Shown here: positions 42,718 to 51,472 of the stretch, piece by piece
How positions within the stretch are numbered: the stretch's first letter is position 1
How the letters are laid out: the number at the start of each line of letters is the position of its first letter
Source of the DNA: DSBN01 sp041686355
GTDB taxonomy: Bacteria > Spirochaetota > Spirochaetia > DSM-16054 > Sediminispirochaetaceae
Assembly: GCA_041686355.1 (NCBI GenBank)
Contig: JAWLDZ010000004.1
Coordinates: 1 to 64,000, forward strand
Reading direction: 5' to 3'
DNA length: 64,000 nt
Notes under the pieces: generated by a model
What the model was told of the DNA's origin: nothing
Databases searched by the model: none
The model's input: the letters and a program-made list of their open reading frames with translations, nothing else
Program-made: the position numbers and the translations under genes

Positions 42718-43770
42718 ATGAGTGAGAAAATATTGATGAAGGGAAATGAGGTGCTTGGTGAAGCGGCGATTATTGCCGGGTGCCGTTACTACTTTGGGTA
42801 TCCGATTACGCCGCAGAATGAGATACCTGCTTATATGGCTAGGCGTCTTCCGCAGGTAGACGGCACTTTTCTTCAAGCGGAAAGTGAGGTTGCTGCCGTT
42901 AACATGGTGTTTGGGGCATCTGCCGCCGGTGCGCGGGTCATGACCTCCTCATCATCACCGGGAATTAGTCTTAAGCAAGAGGGTATTTCCTACCTGTCCG
43001 GAGCCCGTCTTCCGGCGGTGGTGGTAAATATGATGCGCGGCGGGCCGGGACTTGGTAATATTGCCGGTGCCCAGGGCGATTACTATCAGGCAACTCGTGG
43101 TGGAGGAAACGGTGATTATCGAACCGTTGCCTTGGCACCAGCCACGGTGCAGGAACTGGCCGACCTGACAATTAAATCTTTTGATATTGCCGATAAATAT
43201 CGGGTGGTTGTCATGATGATGGGTGACGGATTTCTAGGACAGATGGCAGAGGGCGTTGCATTGCCCGAACCCAGCAATAAGAAATTTGAGAAACCCTGGG
43301 CTTTATCGGGTGCAGAAGGCCGGGAGCCTAACATTATTGCATCCCTCCGCTTAAACCCCGAGGATGCCCTTGAGAAGCTGAACGATGAGCTGCAGGAAAC
43401 CTATAAACAGATAGAAGAAAACGAAACCATGTCCGAGTCTTACATGACCGAGGATGCTGATTATCTGCTGGTTGCGTATGGAATGTCTTCTAGAATCTGC
43501 CGTTCAGCTCTGCGTGCGCTGCGGAAAGAGGGGATTAAGGTTGGGCTCTTTCGCCCGATTACCCTGTGGCCCTTTCCTGAAAAAGAACTGCAGAAGGCAG
43601 CTGAGGGTAAAGAAAAGGTTTTAACTGTTGAAATGAGCGCAGGACAGATGCTGGAAGATGTAAAACTATCGTTAAACGGTACTGGGGATATAGACTTTTA
43701 CGGCCGTACTGCCGGCATGTTGCCCGATATCGATGAAATTGTGAGGAGAGTAAAGAACTATGGAAAGTAA
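42718..43770 (+). CDS. korA: 2-oxoacid:ferredoxin oxidoreductase alpha subunit (VorB/KorA type)
   Basis: 350 residues. GEAAIIAGCRYYFGYPITPQNEI near 14-36, EVAAVNMVFGASAAGARVMTSSSSPG near 58-83 and MRGGPGLGNI near 105-114 are typical of VorB/KorA subunits. Whether the substrate is 2-oxoglutarate or a branched-chain 2-oxoacid cannot be decided from sequence. It overlaps korB by 11 bases. Confidence 0.92.
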   Translation: MSEKILMKGNEVLGEAAIIAGCRYYFGYPITPQNEIPAYMARRLPQVDGTFLQAESEVAAVNMVFGASAAGARVMTSSSSPGISLKQEGISYLSGARLPAVVVNMMRGGPGLGNIAGAQGDYYQATRGGGNGDYRTVALAPATVQELADLTIKSFDIADKYRVVVMMMGDGFLGQMAEGVALPEPSNKKFEKPWALSGAEGREPNIIASLRLNPEDALEKLNDELQETYKQIEENETMSESYMTEDADYLLVAYGMSSRICRSALRALRKEGIKVGLFRPITLWPFPEKELQKAAEGKEKVLTVEMSAGQMLEDVKLSLNGTGDIDFYGRTAGMLPDIDEIVRRVKNYGK

Positions 43771-44515
43771 GGGAGCACAATTCGAATATATTTATGAAAA
43801 ACCGGAATCGCTTAGGGAGGTAAAAACCCACTACTGTCCCGGCTGCGGTCACGGTATTGTACATAAACTAATTGCAGAGTCGATGGACGAGCTGGGAATA
43901 CAGGATAAAACTATTCTGGTAGCTCCGGTGGGATGTTCGGTTCTGGCTTACAACTATATCGATGCAGATGGCTGTGAAGCCGCCCATGGTCGCGCTCCGG
44001 CGGTGGCTACCGGCCTTAAGCGGGTGCATCCGGATAAAGTAGTAATCTCATACCAGGGTGACGGCGATTTACTTGCCATTGGTACCGCAGAAACCATCCA
44101 TGCCGCCAACCGCGGGGAAAATATTACGGTTATCTTTGTAAATAATGCAATTTACGGTATGACCGGCGGGCAGATGGCACCGACAACTATGGACAAGCAG
44201 GTAACCAAAACCACGCCCTATGGAAGGGATACCTCGGATGTGGGTTTTCCAATCCGGGCCTGTGAGATGATTGCGACCCTGGAACGGCCGGTGTTTATAG
44301 AGCGTACCTCCGTGCATGATGTGAAGAGTATTATGAAGGCTAAGAAGGCAATCAAAAAAGCCCTTCAAAATCAGGCTGAGGGAAAGGGATACTCCTTTGT
44401 TGAGGTGCTTTCCATGTGTCCGACCAATTGGGGCGTAGATTCACCGACTGCGGTTGCCTTTGTGAAAGATACCATGGTCCCCTATTATCCATTGGGAAAT
44501 TTTCGAGACCGGTAA
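43760..44515 (+). CDS. korB: 2-oxoacid:ferredoxin oxidoreductase beta subunit (TPP-binding)
   Basis: 251 residues. CPGCGHGIVHKLIAE near 23-37, and the thiamine diphosphate motif GDGDLLAIG followed by NNAIYGMTGGQMAPTT near 130-145. Catalyses decarboxylation of the 2-oxoacid with transfer to CoA. The gene is followed by a three-copy 12-bp repeat before korC. Confidence 0.93.
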   Translation: MESKGAQFEYIYEKPESLREVKTHYCPGCGHGIVHKLIAESMDELGIQDKTILVAPVGCSVLAYNYIDADGCEAAHGRAPAVATGLKRVHPDKVVISYQGDGDLLAIGTAETIHAANRGENITVIFVNNAIYGMTGGQMAPTTMDKQVTKTTPYGRDTSDVGFPIRACEMIATLERPVFIERTSVHDVKSIMKAKKAIKKALQNQAEGKGYSFVEVLSMCPTNWGVDSPTAVAFVKDTMVPYYPLGNFRDR

Positions 44516-44525
44516 AACCGGCAGG

Positions 44526-44561
44526 TTGAACAGGACATTGAACAGGATATTGAACAGGACA
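44526..44561 (+). repeat. Three tandem 12-bp repeats before korC
   Basis: TTGAACAGGACA (44526-44537), TTGAACAGGATA (44538-44549), TTGAACAGGACA (44550-44561), followed at once by AAAAGGAG, the korC ribosome-binding site. Copies differ at one base. The only such gap in an otherwise compact operon. Confidence 0.9.
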
Positions 44562-44577
44562 AAAGGAGCGAAAGGCT

Positions 44578-45111
44578 ATGACTGAAAAAATAATATTTGC
44601 TGGATTCGGCGGACAGGGGGTGTTGCTCTCGGGGAAACTTCTGTGTATTGCAGGTATGCGCGAGGGAAAGTATGTGTCCCATATTCCTTCCTACGGGGCT
44701 GAAATGCGTGGCGGTACGGCGAACTGTCAGGTAATAATTTCTGATGAAGAGGTTGCCTCACCGGTAGTTTTTCATCCGGATATCGCGATAGTGTTGAACA
44801 CTCCCTCCCTTATAAAGTTTGAACCCCGGGTTAAAGCCGGTGGTATGTTAATTTATAATAGTTCATTGATCGATGAGAAACCAAGCCGCACCGACATCAC
44901 CGTGGTGGATATTGCGGCAAACGAAATTGCTGAAGAAAATGGTTCGAGTCGATCGGCCAATATGGCGGTTATCGGCAAGCTGCTGAAACACAAGCCGGAA
45001 TTAGCCTCGTTGGAATCGGCGGTCGCAGCGCTGGAAGAGGCAGTTTCAGCTCGAAACCGGAAATTCAATCCGGTGAATGAAAAAGTTCTCAAAGCAGGCT
45101 ACGCTGCTTAA
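44578..45111 (+). CDS. korC: 2-oxoacid:ferredoxin oxidoreductase gamma subunit
   Basis: 177 residues of the POR gamma family: IIFAGFGGQGVLLSGKLLC near 5-23, SYGAEMRGGTANCQVIISDEEV near 40-61, and a C-terminal helix with FNPVNEKVLKAGY. Completes the four-subunit enzyme. Preceded by the tandem repeat and AAAAGGAG. Confidence 0.93.
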   Translation: MTEKIIFAGFGGQGVLLSGKLLCIAGMREGKYVSHIPSYGAEMRGGTANCQVIISDEEVASPVVFHPDIAIVLNTPSLIKFEPRVKAGGMLIYNSSLIDEKPSRTDITVVDIAANEIAEENGSSRSANMAVIGKLLKHKPELASLESAVAALEEAVSARNRKFNPVNEKVLKAGYAA

Positions 45112-45135
45112 ATACTGTTTTTCACATCACTCCTG

Positions 45136-45170
45136 GGCTCCCGTAAAGTACATACATGCGGGGGCCTTTT
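45136..45170 (+). terminator. Terminator of the kor operon
   Basis: GGCTCCCG (45136-45143), 15-base loop, CGGGGGCC (45159-45166) with one G-U pair, then TTTT. Confidence 0.75.
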
Positions 45171-45224
45171 GCGTGTAATCCAGCATCCTGATACCAGTCA
45201 ATCCCACTGACGTTTAAATACCCA

Positions 45225-46145
45225 TCAGGAGAATACCGGGTCCCGGGGTGTTCTCTGCTTTTTCCGGGGATAGGCGCGCAGAAAATCAACCAGTACCTTG
45301 GCGCTGGTTTTACTGCGATGTTCCTCTAAAAAATGATTGTAAAGCTTGTGAATATATCTTCGTATCTCATCGCCCGCCGGTAGAGTATTCCCCGAACCGG
45401 TGAACAGGGCATCAATCATTTGGAAGGAGTCTTTTTCCTCAAAGGGATAGTTGTTGGAAGTGAGGGTAAACAACCCAGCGGCAACACAGTTTACACTGTG
45501 CTGCTTAATCAGAAGGATGCTATTGGTAATCAGCACCGCCTGTCTCCAGAGGTAATCCTTTTCCCTTTGATACTCAGCCGGATTTTCGGCAAACTTGTCG
45601 ATTATATTACTCATGAAGGTATAGTTTAGGCAGACGATCTCAACATGAAGCGATGGAATGCAGTGCAGGTGAGGATCAAACAGGTGAATTACCTGGAAGT
45701 AGAACCCGCCGACATAGCGCGGGCGATTGGTGGTGGACTGTATTTGCAGAAAGACCTTTGAACTTTCTAGGTAAAGAGAAGTAAGAGCCTCAACGAACTT
45801 TATGATTTCGTTTAAGGATTGCCTACCGAACTCACGGTAGATAAAGCCGATTGATTTGATCCACAAACTGGTAAAGCTCAAATATATGGAAACATGATGC
45901 GGCTTGAAGGGGATCTTTTTATCTAAGGGATGATCTACCCAGGCCACTGGGCGGCGTCGAAGCTTGTACTGTGTCATTAATTGGGGTGCGAAAAAGTGTG
46001 ACCAAATAGTGTGAAGAAAATTTAGACCGGTGGACCGGGTCTTTTTTTTTGATAAAAAGAGCAGCCCATAGAATAGAGCATTTTTTCCTTCGATGCGGTT
46101 TTTCTGAATGGCTTTTATCTCTGTAATTGAAGAAAGAAGGTCCAT
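45225..46145 (-). CDS. PAP2-like membrane protein with an altered active site
   Basis: 306 residues with several hydrophobic stretches. Two PAP2-superfamily signatures are suggested: HCIPSLHVEIVCL (PSxH) near 163-175 and ILLIKQHSVNCVAAGLF near 215-231 (normally KQHxxxDxxAG). The position of the catalytic-dyad aspartate is cysteine here. An RPRY segment near 146 could be the first phosphate-binding motif. It may bind phospholipid-like substrates but could be inactive. Alternatively it is an unrelated spirochaete family. Confidence 0.55.
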   Translation of the reverse strand: MDLLSSITEIKAIQKNRIEGKNALFYGLLFLSKKKTRSTGLNFLHTIWSHFFAPQLMTQYKLRRRPVAWVDHPLDKKIPFKPHHVSIYLSFTSLWIKSIGFIYREFGRQSLNEIIKFVEALTSLYLESSKVFLQIQSTTNRPRYVGGFYFQVIHLFDPHLHCIPSLHVEIVCLNYTFMSNIIDKFAENPAEYQREKDYLWRQAVLITNSILLIKQHSVNCVAAGLFTLTSNNYPFEEKDSFQMIDALFTGSGNTLPAGDEIRRYIHKLYNHFLEEHRSKTSAKVLVDFLRAYPRKKQRTPRDPVFS

Positions 46146-46314
46146 ACTTCAGCCTCAATTCCTTTATGCATGTTTTAATGTGTGAATACTACGACAGCTT
46201 TGAACTCTTCGCAAGCACATGCGCGGAATACTTGCAGAGATTGTGTAGCCTGCAGTCTCCTTCGGCTTGCGTTATGATCAAAGGGGATGCCATGGGGGCA
46301 AGGATAGGGGGCGG

Positions 46315-46914
46315 TCAGTTGGCCGGGAAGTGGCGCCGGACCAATACCGAATTTAATCCCATAGTGGCCAGCTTTGTGAGTAATGGATCCAGTTCAGATT
46401 CCTGCACCTCCGGGAGCACTACTCGAGTATGTCCACTGTCGGACTCCTCAAATTCAGCTTCCAAACCCCGGTCAGAAAGCCTGCTGTACAGGAGTTGAGC
46501 GTTTTTACGTCCTGAAAATGAGGCAACCTGGATGGAGTAATGGGATAGCTCCGGGGAAGGGTCTGCGCTGTGGATTATTTCTACTTTTACCGGTGCTATG
46601 CCCGAGCTCATCAGCCCGATCTTCGTGGCGGCTGCTCGGGAGAGGTCGATGATGCGGCCTTCCACGAAGGGACCTCGGTCGTTAATCCGAACTTCTATAC
46701 TTTTTCCATTGTCTAAGTTGGTAACCTCCACCACCGTACCGAAGGGGAGGGTTTTGTGGGCAGCCGTCAGTTGGTTGGTATCGAATACTTCACCGCTTGC
46801 CGTTTGTCTGCCTTGAAACTTTCCGCCGTACCACGAAGCGTAGCCGGTTTCTCCCCAGACTGGGAGTGTCGGCAGCAGCAATATACTTAACAGAACTAAT
46901 ATCTGCTTGTTCAC
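46315..46914 (-). CDS. rlpA: RlpA-like lytic transglycosylase with SPOR domain
   Basis: 199 residues from a GTG with GGGGGA upstream, giving signal peptide VNKQILVLLSILLLPTLPVWG. The mature protein has a double-psi beta barrel (GYASWYGGKFQGRQTASGE, LPFGTVVEVTNLDNG, VRINDRGPF, GRIIDLSRAAA) and a C-terminal SPOR domain starting near HYSIQVASF. RlpA acts on denuded peptidoglycan at septa. The frame continues upstream to 47034 without a better start. Confidence 0.88.
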   Translation of the reverse strand: MNKQILVLLSILLLPTLPVWGETGYASWYGGKFQGRQTASGEVFDTNQLTAAHKTLPFGTVVEVTNLDNGKSIEVRINDRGPFVEGRIIDLSRAAATKIGLMSSGIAPVKVEIIHSADPSPELSHYSIQVASFSGRKNAQLLYSRLSDRGLEAEFEESDSGHTRVVLPEVQESELDPLLTKLATMGLNSVLVRRHFPAN

Positions 46915-47001
46915 TCTTCCCCCATACTCATCTTTATGTCTATTTTCTCGGCGCATTTGCATGCTAACTGTAATCTTAACACATGGGAGTTTTCGGTTCC
47001 A

Positions 47002-47030
47002 TTGAACAATACCAATTTTACCGCTATAAT
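47002..47030 (+). promoter_or_regulatory. Promoter giving a leaderless lysS transcript
   Basis: TTGAAC (47002-47007), 17-base spacer, perfect TATAAT (47025-47030). Eight bases separate the -10 from the ATG at 47039. No Shine-Dalgarno site. Confidence 0.8.
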
Positions 47031-47038
47031 GCACGGCT

Positions 47039-48610
47039 ATGAAGGGAAATACATTTCATTGGGCAGACAGTACTGCCGAAAAAATAGTACGCCAAAAGGG
47101 AGAAAAAGATGCCTATGTGTGTGCATCGGGCATCACTCCCTCAGGTACTGTGCATATTGGTAATTTTCGCGAGATTATTTCGGTTGAGCTAATCGTGAGA
47201 GCCCTGCGGGATCAGGGAAAGCAGGTTCGTTTTATATACTCCTGGGATGACTACGATGTGTTTCGCAAGGTTCCCAAGAATATGCCGAACCCGGAGCTCC
47301 TTGAGACTTACCTTCGTAAACCGATTACCCTGGTACCGGACACCGGTTCGGGATATTCCAGTTATGCAGAGGCGAACGAGAAAGCCCTGGAACTGCTGTT
47401 GCCGAAGGTGGGGGTTGAGCCGGAGTATATTTACCAGGCCCAGCGCTACCGCAGCTCCTATTACGCCAAAGGGATTCGGACTGCTCTGGAACAACGGGAT
47501 ACCATCCGCAGTATCTTAAACGAACACCGTACCGAAGCCCTCCCCGAAGATTGGTGGCCCGTATCGGTATTCAGCACCTTTACCGACCGTGACACTACTA
47601 CGGTACTGGGATGGGATGGAGAGTGGGGTGTGCGCTACCGTTGTGAAGATACCGGTAATGAGGAAACCCTGGATCTGCGTGAAACCAGTGCGGTAAAACT
47701 GCCGTGGCGGGTTGACTGGCCGATGCGCTGGCGTCAAGAGGGAGTCGACTTCGAACCGGCTGGAAAGGACCACCATTCCGAGGGAGGGTCCTTCGATACC
47801 GGCCGTAAGATTGTCAAAGAGGTGTACGGCGGTGAGCCGCCGGTTACCTTCCAATATGACTTTATCCGTATTAAGGGACGTGGTGGAAAAATCTCATCCT
47901 CCTCCGGTGAGGTAGTTGGCCTGTCCGAGGTATTAGAGATCTATCAACCGGAAATTGTTCGTTACCTGTTTGCCGGTACCCGACCGAACAGCGAGTTTGC
48001 AATCTCCTTTGATTTAGATGTGCTTAAAATCTACGAGGATTACGATAAGTGCGAGCGAATCTTTTTTGGTGAACAGGAAGTCGGTGAGAAGAAGCGCCAA
48101 AAGGAGAGCCGGATTTACGAGCTTTCTCAGGTTCACAGTGTACCAGAAACCATGCCGGTACAGCTGCCCTTTAGACATCTGTGCAACCTGCTGCAGATCA
48201 ACGGCGGGGATATCGAAACGGTACTTTCTCTGTTTGAGCTGGATGAGGAACAGCAGCGACGTATGAGAGTTCGCGCCCAGTGTGCCTGGAACTGGATTAC
48301 CCGCTTCAGCCCGGAGGAGTTTCGCTTTCGTCTGCAGACAGCTGCAGACCCTCTGGTGGAGACCGATGAGCAGCAGAAGCGGATGCTCCAGGGGCTCAAA
48401 GGGGAGGTCGAAAAGCTTGAAGACCATGATGAAAAGAGTCTTGGAACCGCCATTTACGACGTTGCCCGCAGTGAGGATCTAGAGCCGAAAGAGTTGTTCA
48501 GCCTGGTATACAGGGTGCTTATCGGAAAAGAGAAGGGGCCGCGTTTAGCCGGCTTTATCATGACCCTCGGTAAACAGAAAGTGCTGGAAATCCTCTCGCG
48601 TTACGTGTAA
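47039..48610 (+). CDS. lysS: Lysyl-tRNA synthetase, class I
   Basis: 523 residues. The class I HIGH-like motif is SGTVHIGNF near 35-43 and the KMSKS-like motif is GGKISSSSG near 284-292. IYSWDDYDVFRKVPKNMP near 63-80 is characteristic of class I LysRS. This archaeal-type enzyme replaces class II LysRS in spirochaetes and a few other bacteria, so it supports the taxonomic call. Monocistronic between rlpA and the convergent era. Confidence 0.97.
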   Translation: MKGNTFHWADSTAEKIVRQKGEKDAYVCASGITPSGTVHIGNFREIISVELIVRALRDQGKQVRFIYSWDDYDVFRKVPKNMPNPELLETYLRKPITLVPDTGSGYSSYAEANEKALELLLPKVGVEPEYIYQAQRYRSSYYAKGIRTALEQRDTIRSILNEHRTEALPEDWWPVSVFSTFTDRDTTTVLGWDGEWGVRYRCEDTGNEETLDLRETSAVKLPWRVDWPMRWRQEGVDFEPAGKDHHSEGGSFDTGRKIVKEVYGGEPPVTFQYDFIRIKGRGGKISSSSGEVVGLSEVLEIYQPEIVRYLFAGTRPNSEFAISFDLDVLKIYEDYDKCERIFFGEQEVGEKKRQKESRIYELSQVHSVPETMPVQLPFRHLCNLLQINGGDIETVLSLFELDEEQQRRMRVRAQCAWNWITRFSPEEFRFRLQTAADPLVETDEQQKRMLQGLKGEVEKLEDHDEKSLGTAIYDVARSEDLEPKELFSLVYRVLIGKEKGPRLAGFIMTLGKQKVLEILSRYV

Positions 48611-48615
48611 AGCGT

Positions 48616-49491
48616 TTAGTGTATAAGCCGCTGTAGAAGTTGGTCTCGGGTACGCCACTTGGGATCAACCTTTACACGCAGATCAAGTTTTACCGCATAG
48701 GGAAATAGCTCTCTGAGTTCTTTTTCTGCGGAAACTCTGATCTTTCTGATCATACTGCCCTCTTTTCCAACTATCATTCCCTTCTGGGACTCTTTTTCAA
48801 CAAAGATGACTGCGCGGGCCCACAACAGGTGGCGCTCCTCCTGCATCTCCATATCCGCAATTTCGACGTACACAGCGTGTGGAAGTTCTTCACGTGTTCG
48901 GTTTACTGCCTGCTCACGGATTATTTCAGTGATGCGGAACTCCGGGTCTTGATCGGTGTAGTACTCCTTGGGGTACATCAGTTCCCCCTCCGGGGCCTGT
49001 AAAAACAGACCGGCCAACAGGTCGCGAACACCGAAACCGTTTAGTGCGGAAATTGGGTAAATGAGTGAATGGGGGAGATGTTCGGCCACTTTCTGCTGAA
49101 CAGCTTTTAGCTGAGGCGGGTTAAGGTCGGTTTTGTTCACTGCAGTAATCACCGGTTTGCTGCTGTCCGCGAGCACCTGCATCAACTGGATTTCTTCAGC
49201 TCCCGGAAGGCGGTGCGGATCGAGTACGTAGAGAATCGCGTCGCTCTCTTCCAGTGTTGAGTGGGCTATCTGCTTAAGATAGCGATTGAATTTTTTCTCT
49301 GAATTATGGTATCCGGGGGTGTCCAGAAATACCAGCTGTCCTCGATCCTCGGACAAAATACCGCGGACTGTATTGCGGGTGGTTTGCGGAGAGGGGGCGG
49401 TGATAGATACCTTGTGCCCACAGATTTTATTCATCAGAGTTGATTTACCTGAGGAAGGTCGGCCGATGACGGCAATAAGTCCTGCTTTCAT
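48616..49491 (-). CDS. era: GTPase Era
   Basis: 291 residues. GTPase motifs: G1 GRPSSGKST near 10-18, G3 DTPGYH, G4 NKTDLN and G5 SALNGFG. The C-terminal KH domain has GMIVGKEGSMIRKI near 236-249. Era binds 16S rRNA and assists 30S assembly. Divergent from clpP. The -10 of its promoter ends six bases before the ATG; a GGAG between them would lie upstream of the expected mRNA start. Confidence 0.96.
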   Translation of the reverse strand: MKAGLIAVIGRPSSGKSTLMNKICGHKVSITAPSPQTTRNTVRGILSEDRGQLVFLDTPGYHNSEKKFNRYLKQIAHSTLEESDAILYVLDPHRLPGAEEIQLMQVLADSSKPVITAVNKTDLNPPQLKAVQQKVAEHLPHSLIYPISALNGFGVRDLLAGLFLQAPEGELMYPKEYYTDQDPEFRITEIIREQAVNRTREELPHAVYVEIADMEMQEERHLLWARAVIFVEKESQKGMIVGKEGSMIRKIRVSAEKELRELFPYAVKLDLRVKVDPKWRTRDQLLQRLIH

Positions 49492-49497
49492 GTCTCC

Positions 49498-49525
49498 ATT
49501 GTAGCGATATATGTATGAAGTGCAA
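49498..49525 (-). promoter_or_regulatory. Promoter abutting the era start codon
   Basis: Minus-strand TTGCAC (49520-49525), 16-base spacer, TACAAT (49498-49503), then GGAGAC and the ATG at 49491. Confidence 0.65.
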
Positions 49526-49551
49526 GCACCAGGACTTTTCTTATTCTCCTT

Positions 49552-49580
49552 TTGTTAGTATACTTTTACATACGTACAAA
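49552..49580 (+). promoter_or_regulatory. clpP promoter
   Basis: TTGTTA (49552-49557), 17-base spacer, TACAAA (49575-49580). Leader of about 15 bases with a GAGG site six bases before the ATG at 49602. Confidence 0.55.
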
Positions 49581-49601
49581 TTGTTAACTTTTGAGGTAAA
49601 T

Positions 49602-50207
49602 ATGATACGAAGTGAGTATGAATTAGAAGAAGAAGAGAAGAGTGAGGAGAAAAAGCCCGGTCAGGAGATGTTAGTTGAGCGGATGATGGAGGCTCGCACG
49701 ATTCTTCTTTCCGGAGAAATCAATAAAGAGTTAGCTGAAAGGGTTATTCGTCAGCTTATCCTGCTTGAATCAAAGAGCGATGAACCAATTAAGGTGTTTA
49801 TAGACTCTCCCGGCGGAGATGCTGATGCGGGGTTTGCAATTTATGACATGATGAGGTTTATAAAGCCTGAGGTGTACAACATCGGGATGGGTTTAGTTGC
49901 CAGTGCAGGAGCACTCATATTGCTGGCTTCACCAAAAGAGCGTAGGATCGCCCTGCCGAACTCTCATTATCTCATCCACCAGCCTCTCAGCGGAATCCGC
50001 GGCGTTGCAACTGAAATTGAAATCCATGCCAAGGAGCTGGAGAAGTTGCGGGCAAAAATAAATAAACTTATCAGCGATGAAACCGGCCGGCCGGTAGAAA
50101 AGGTTGAGCAGGAAACCGATCGCGACTTCTGGATGAATGCCGAAGAAGCCCAGGAATACGGTCTGGTATCGCGTACGATAAAAAGCCGCAGCGAGCTGGG
50201 AGTGTAA
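49602..50207 (+). CDS. clpP: ClpP-family serine protease
   Basis: 201 residues. The catalytic serine is in GLVASAGALILLAS near 93-106, histidine in YLIHQPLSG near 122-130, and aspartate in TDRDFWMNAEEA near 171-182. The acidic N-terminus (EEEEKSEEKK) is longer than usual and could alter docking to Clp ATPases. No clpX or clpA follows. Start at 49602 chosen for TTGAGG upstream; the open frame to 49515 has no good site. Confidence 0.93.
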   Translation: MIRSEYELEEEEKSEEKKPGQEMLVERMMEARTILLSGEINKELAERVIRQLILLESKSDEPIKVFIDSPGGDADAGFAIYDMMRFIKPEVYNIGMGLVASAGALILLASPKERRIALPNSHYLIHQPLSGIRGVATEIEIHAKELEKLRAKINKLISDETGRPVEKVEQETDRDFWMNAEEAQEYGLVSRTIKSRSELGV

Positions 50208-50293
50208 GACTCTGGGGTAAAAATTTTTGAAAAATTTTAAAATTAACTGAAGTATAGGATCAGTTTCTGCCTCTAACAGGGTAGGAGGTCCTG

Positions 50294-51400
50294 ATGAAAC
50301 AGTGTATAAAGGCCCCCCTGTGGGGTCTTTTTGTGTGTATGAGCGTACAGCTTCTGTTGTCCTGCAGTGGCTGTTCAATGTGTTTGTTCCCGGAGACCGA
50401 CCCAGAGGAACTAACACTGCTGAGCTATAATGTGCAAAATCTGTTTGATGACGTACGGGACGGCAGCGAATATTCTGATTATGACCCTAGCGGCGATTCC
50501 TGGAGTTCCGACCTGTACCATCTTAAACTGCTGCAGCTTTCTGATGTACTCAGCAGATACCCGGAGGGGGGAGCCGACATCCTGCTGCTGCAGGAGGTTG
50601 AAAACCTCAACGCCCTGGAGATGCTGGTTACCCACTACCTTAAGGGCTGTGGATACCGCTACCGCTGCATCTCTGATGCCAAGGATTCAGCGGTGAATAC
50701 CGCCATTCTCAGCCGATACCCCCTTGAAGACATACAGGCGCATAGCGTATCCATCGAAGGTATTCCTGCGGGCAGACCGATTCTTGAATGCAAAACACAA
50801 GCCGCAGGCAAGACGCTCTACCTTTTTAACTGTCACTGGAAATCGAAATCCGGGGGAGCTGCCGAGACTGAGCCCCTGCGGCGGGCATCGGCGGCTGTCC
50901 TTGCAGGGCGTTTTCATCAAATTGAAGAGCAGCACTCTCGCGCGAACATTATTGTGGCCGGTGATCTAAATGAGTGCATCGACGAGCAGGCACGGATAGA
51001 GGCTGAATATCCAACTGCACTGGTGCCGGTGCAGGACTATAAGGGGCTCTCCCCGGCCCAGCGCAGCAGCTGTATAGGCGTCACCGGCAGCACAAAAAAT
51101 GGGGATAGTCCTTCGGGAGCTGTTATTAATTCGGAAGCCCTTATTCTGGTGAGTCCCTGGTTGATCGAACCGCGGCCGCGGATAGGCAGTTATGTCTATC
51201 GATCGGAGTGGGAGACAATAGACCATTTTCTGTTGAGTCCTGCCTTGTGGGATAACGAGGGAGTGGAGTTTGAACAGTTTGAGGTAATTCAAAGTGAGCA
51301 GCTGCTTACTCAGGATGGCTTTCCAAAACGCTGGATACCTCAGCTCGAGAGCGGGTATTCAGACCACCTGCCCCTGCTTTTGAAATGTTCCCTGGAATAA
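50294..51400 (+). CDS. Endonuclease/exonuclease/phosphatase-fold lipoprotein
   Basis: 368 residues. Signal peptide with lipobox LLLSC near 17-22, so probably a membrane-anchored lipoprotein. EEP-family motifs: LLSYNVQNLFDDV near 38-50, LLLQEVENLNALEML near 97-111, NCHWKSKSGG near 178-187, VAGDLNEC near 221-228 and SDHLPLL near the C-terminus. Mg-dependent hydrolase of nucleic acid or phosphodiester substrates. GGAGG precedes the ATG. Confidence 0.85.
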   Translation: MKQCIKAPLWGLFVCMSVQLLLSCSGCSMCLFPETDPEELTLLSYNVQNLFDDVRDGSEYSDYDPSGDSWSSDLYHLKLLQLSDVLSRYPEGGADILLLQEVENLNALEMLVTHYLKGCGYRYRCISDAKDSAVNTAILSRYPLEDIQAHSVSIEGIPAGRPILECKTQAAGKTLYLFNCHWKSKSGGAAETEPLRRASAAVLAGRFHQIEEQHSRANIIVAGDLNECIDEQARIEAEYPTALVPVQDYKGLSPAQRSSCIGVTGSTKNGDSPSGAVINSEALILVSPWLIEPRPRIGSYVYRSEWETIDHFLLSPALWDNEGVEFEQFEVIQSEQLLTQDGFPKRWIPQLESGYSDHLPLLLKCSLE

Positions 51401-51472
51401 TGTTGCTTGGAATAAGGGGTACATTAAGGGCTTGAGCGAGGCTTCTTTCTGTCCCCCCGCCTCACTCACTAT

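Noticed and set aside
44526..44561. CRISPR-like repeat
   Set aside because: Head-to-tail 12-bp copies with no spacers and no cas genes.
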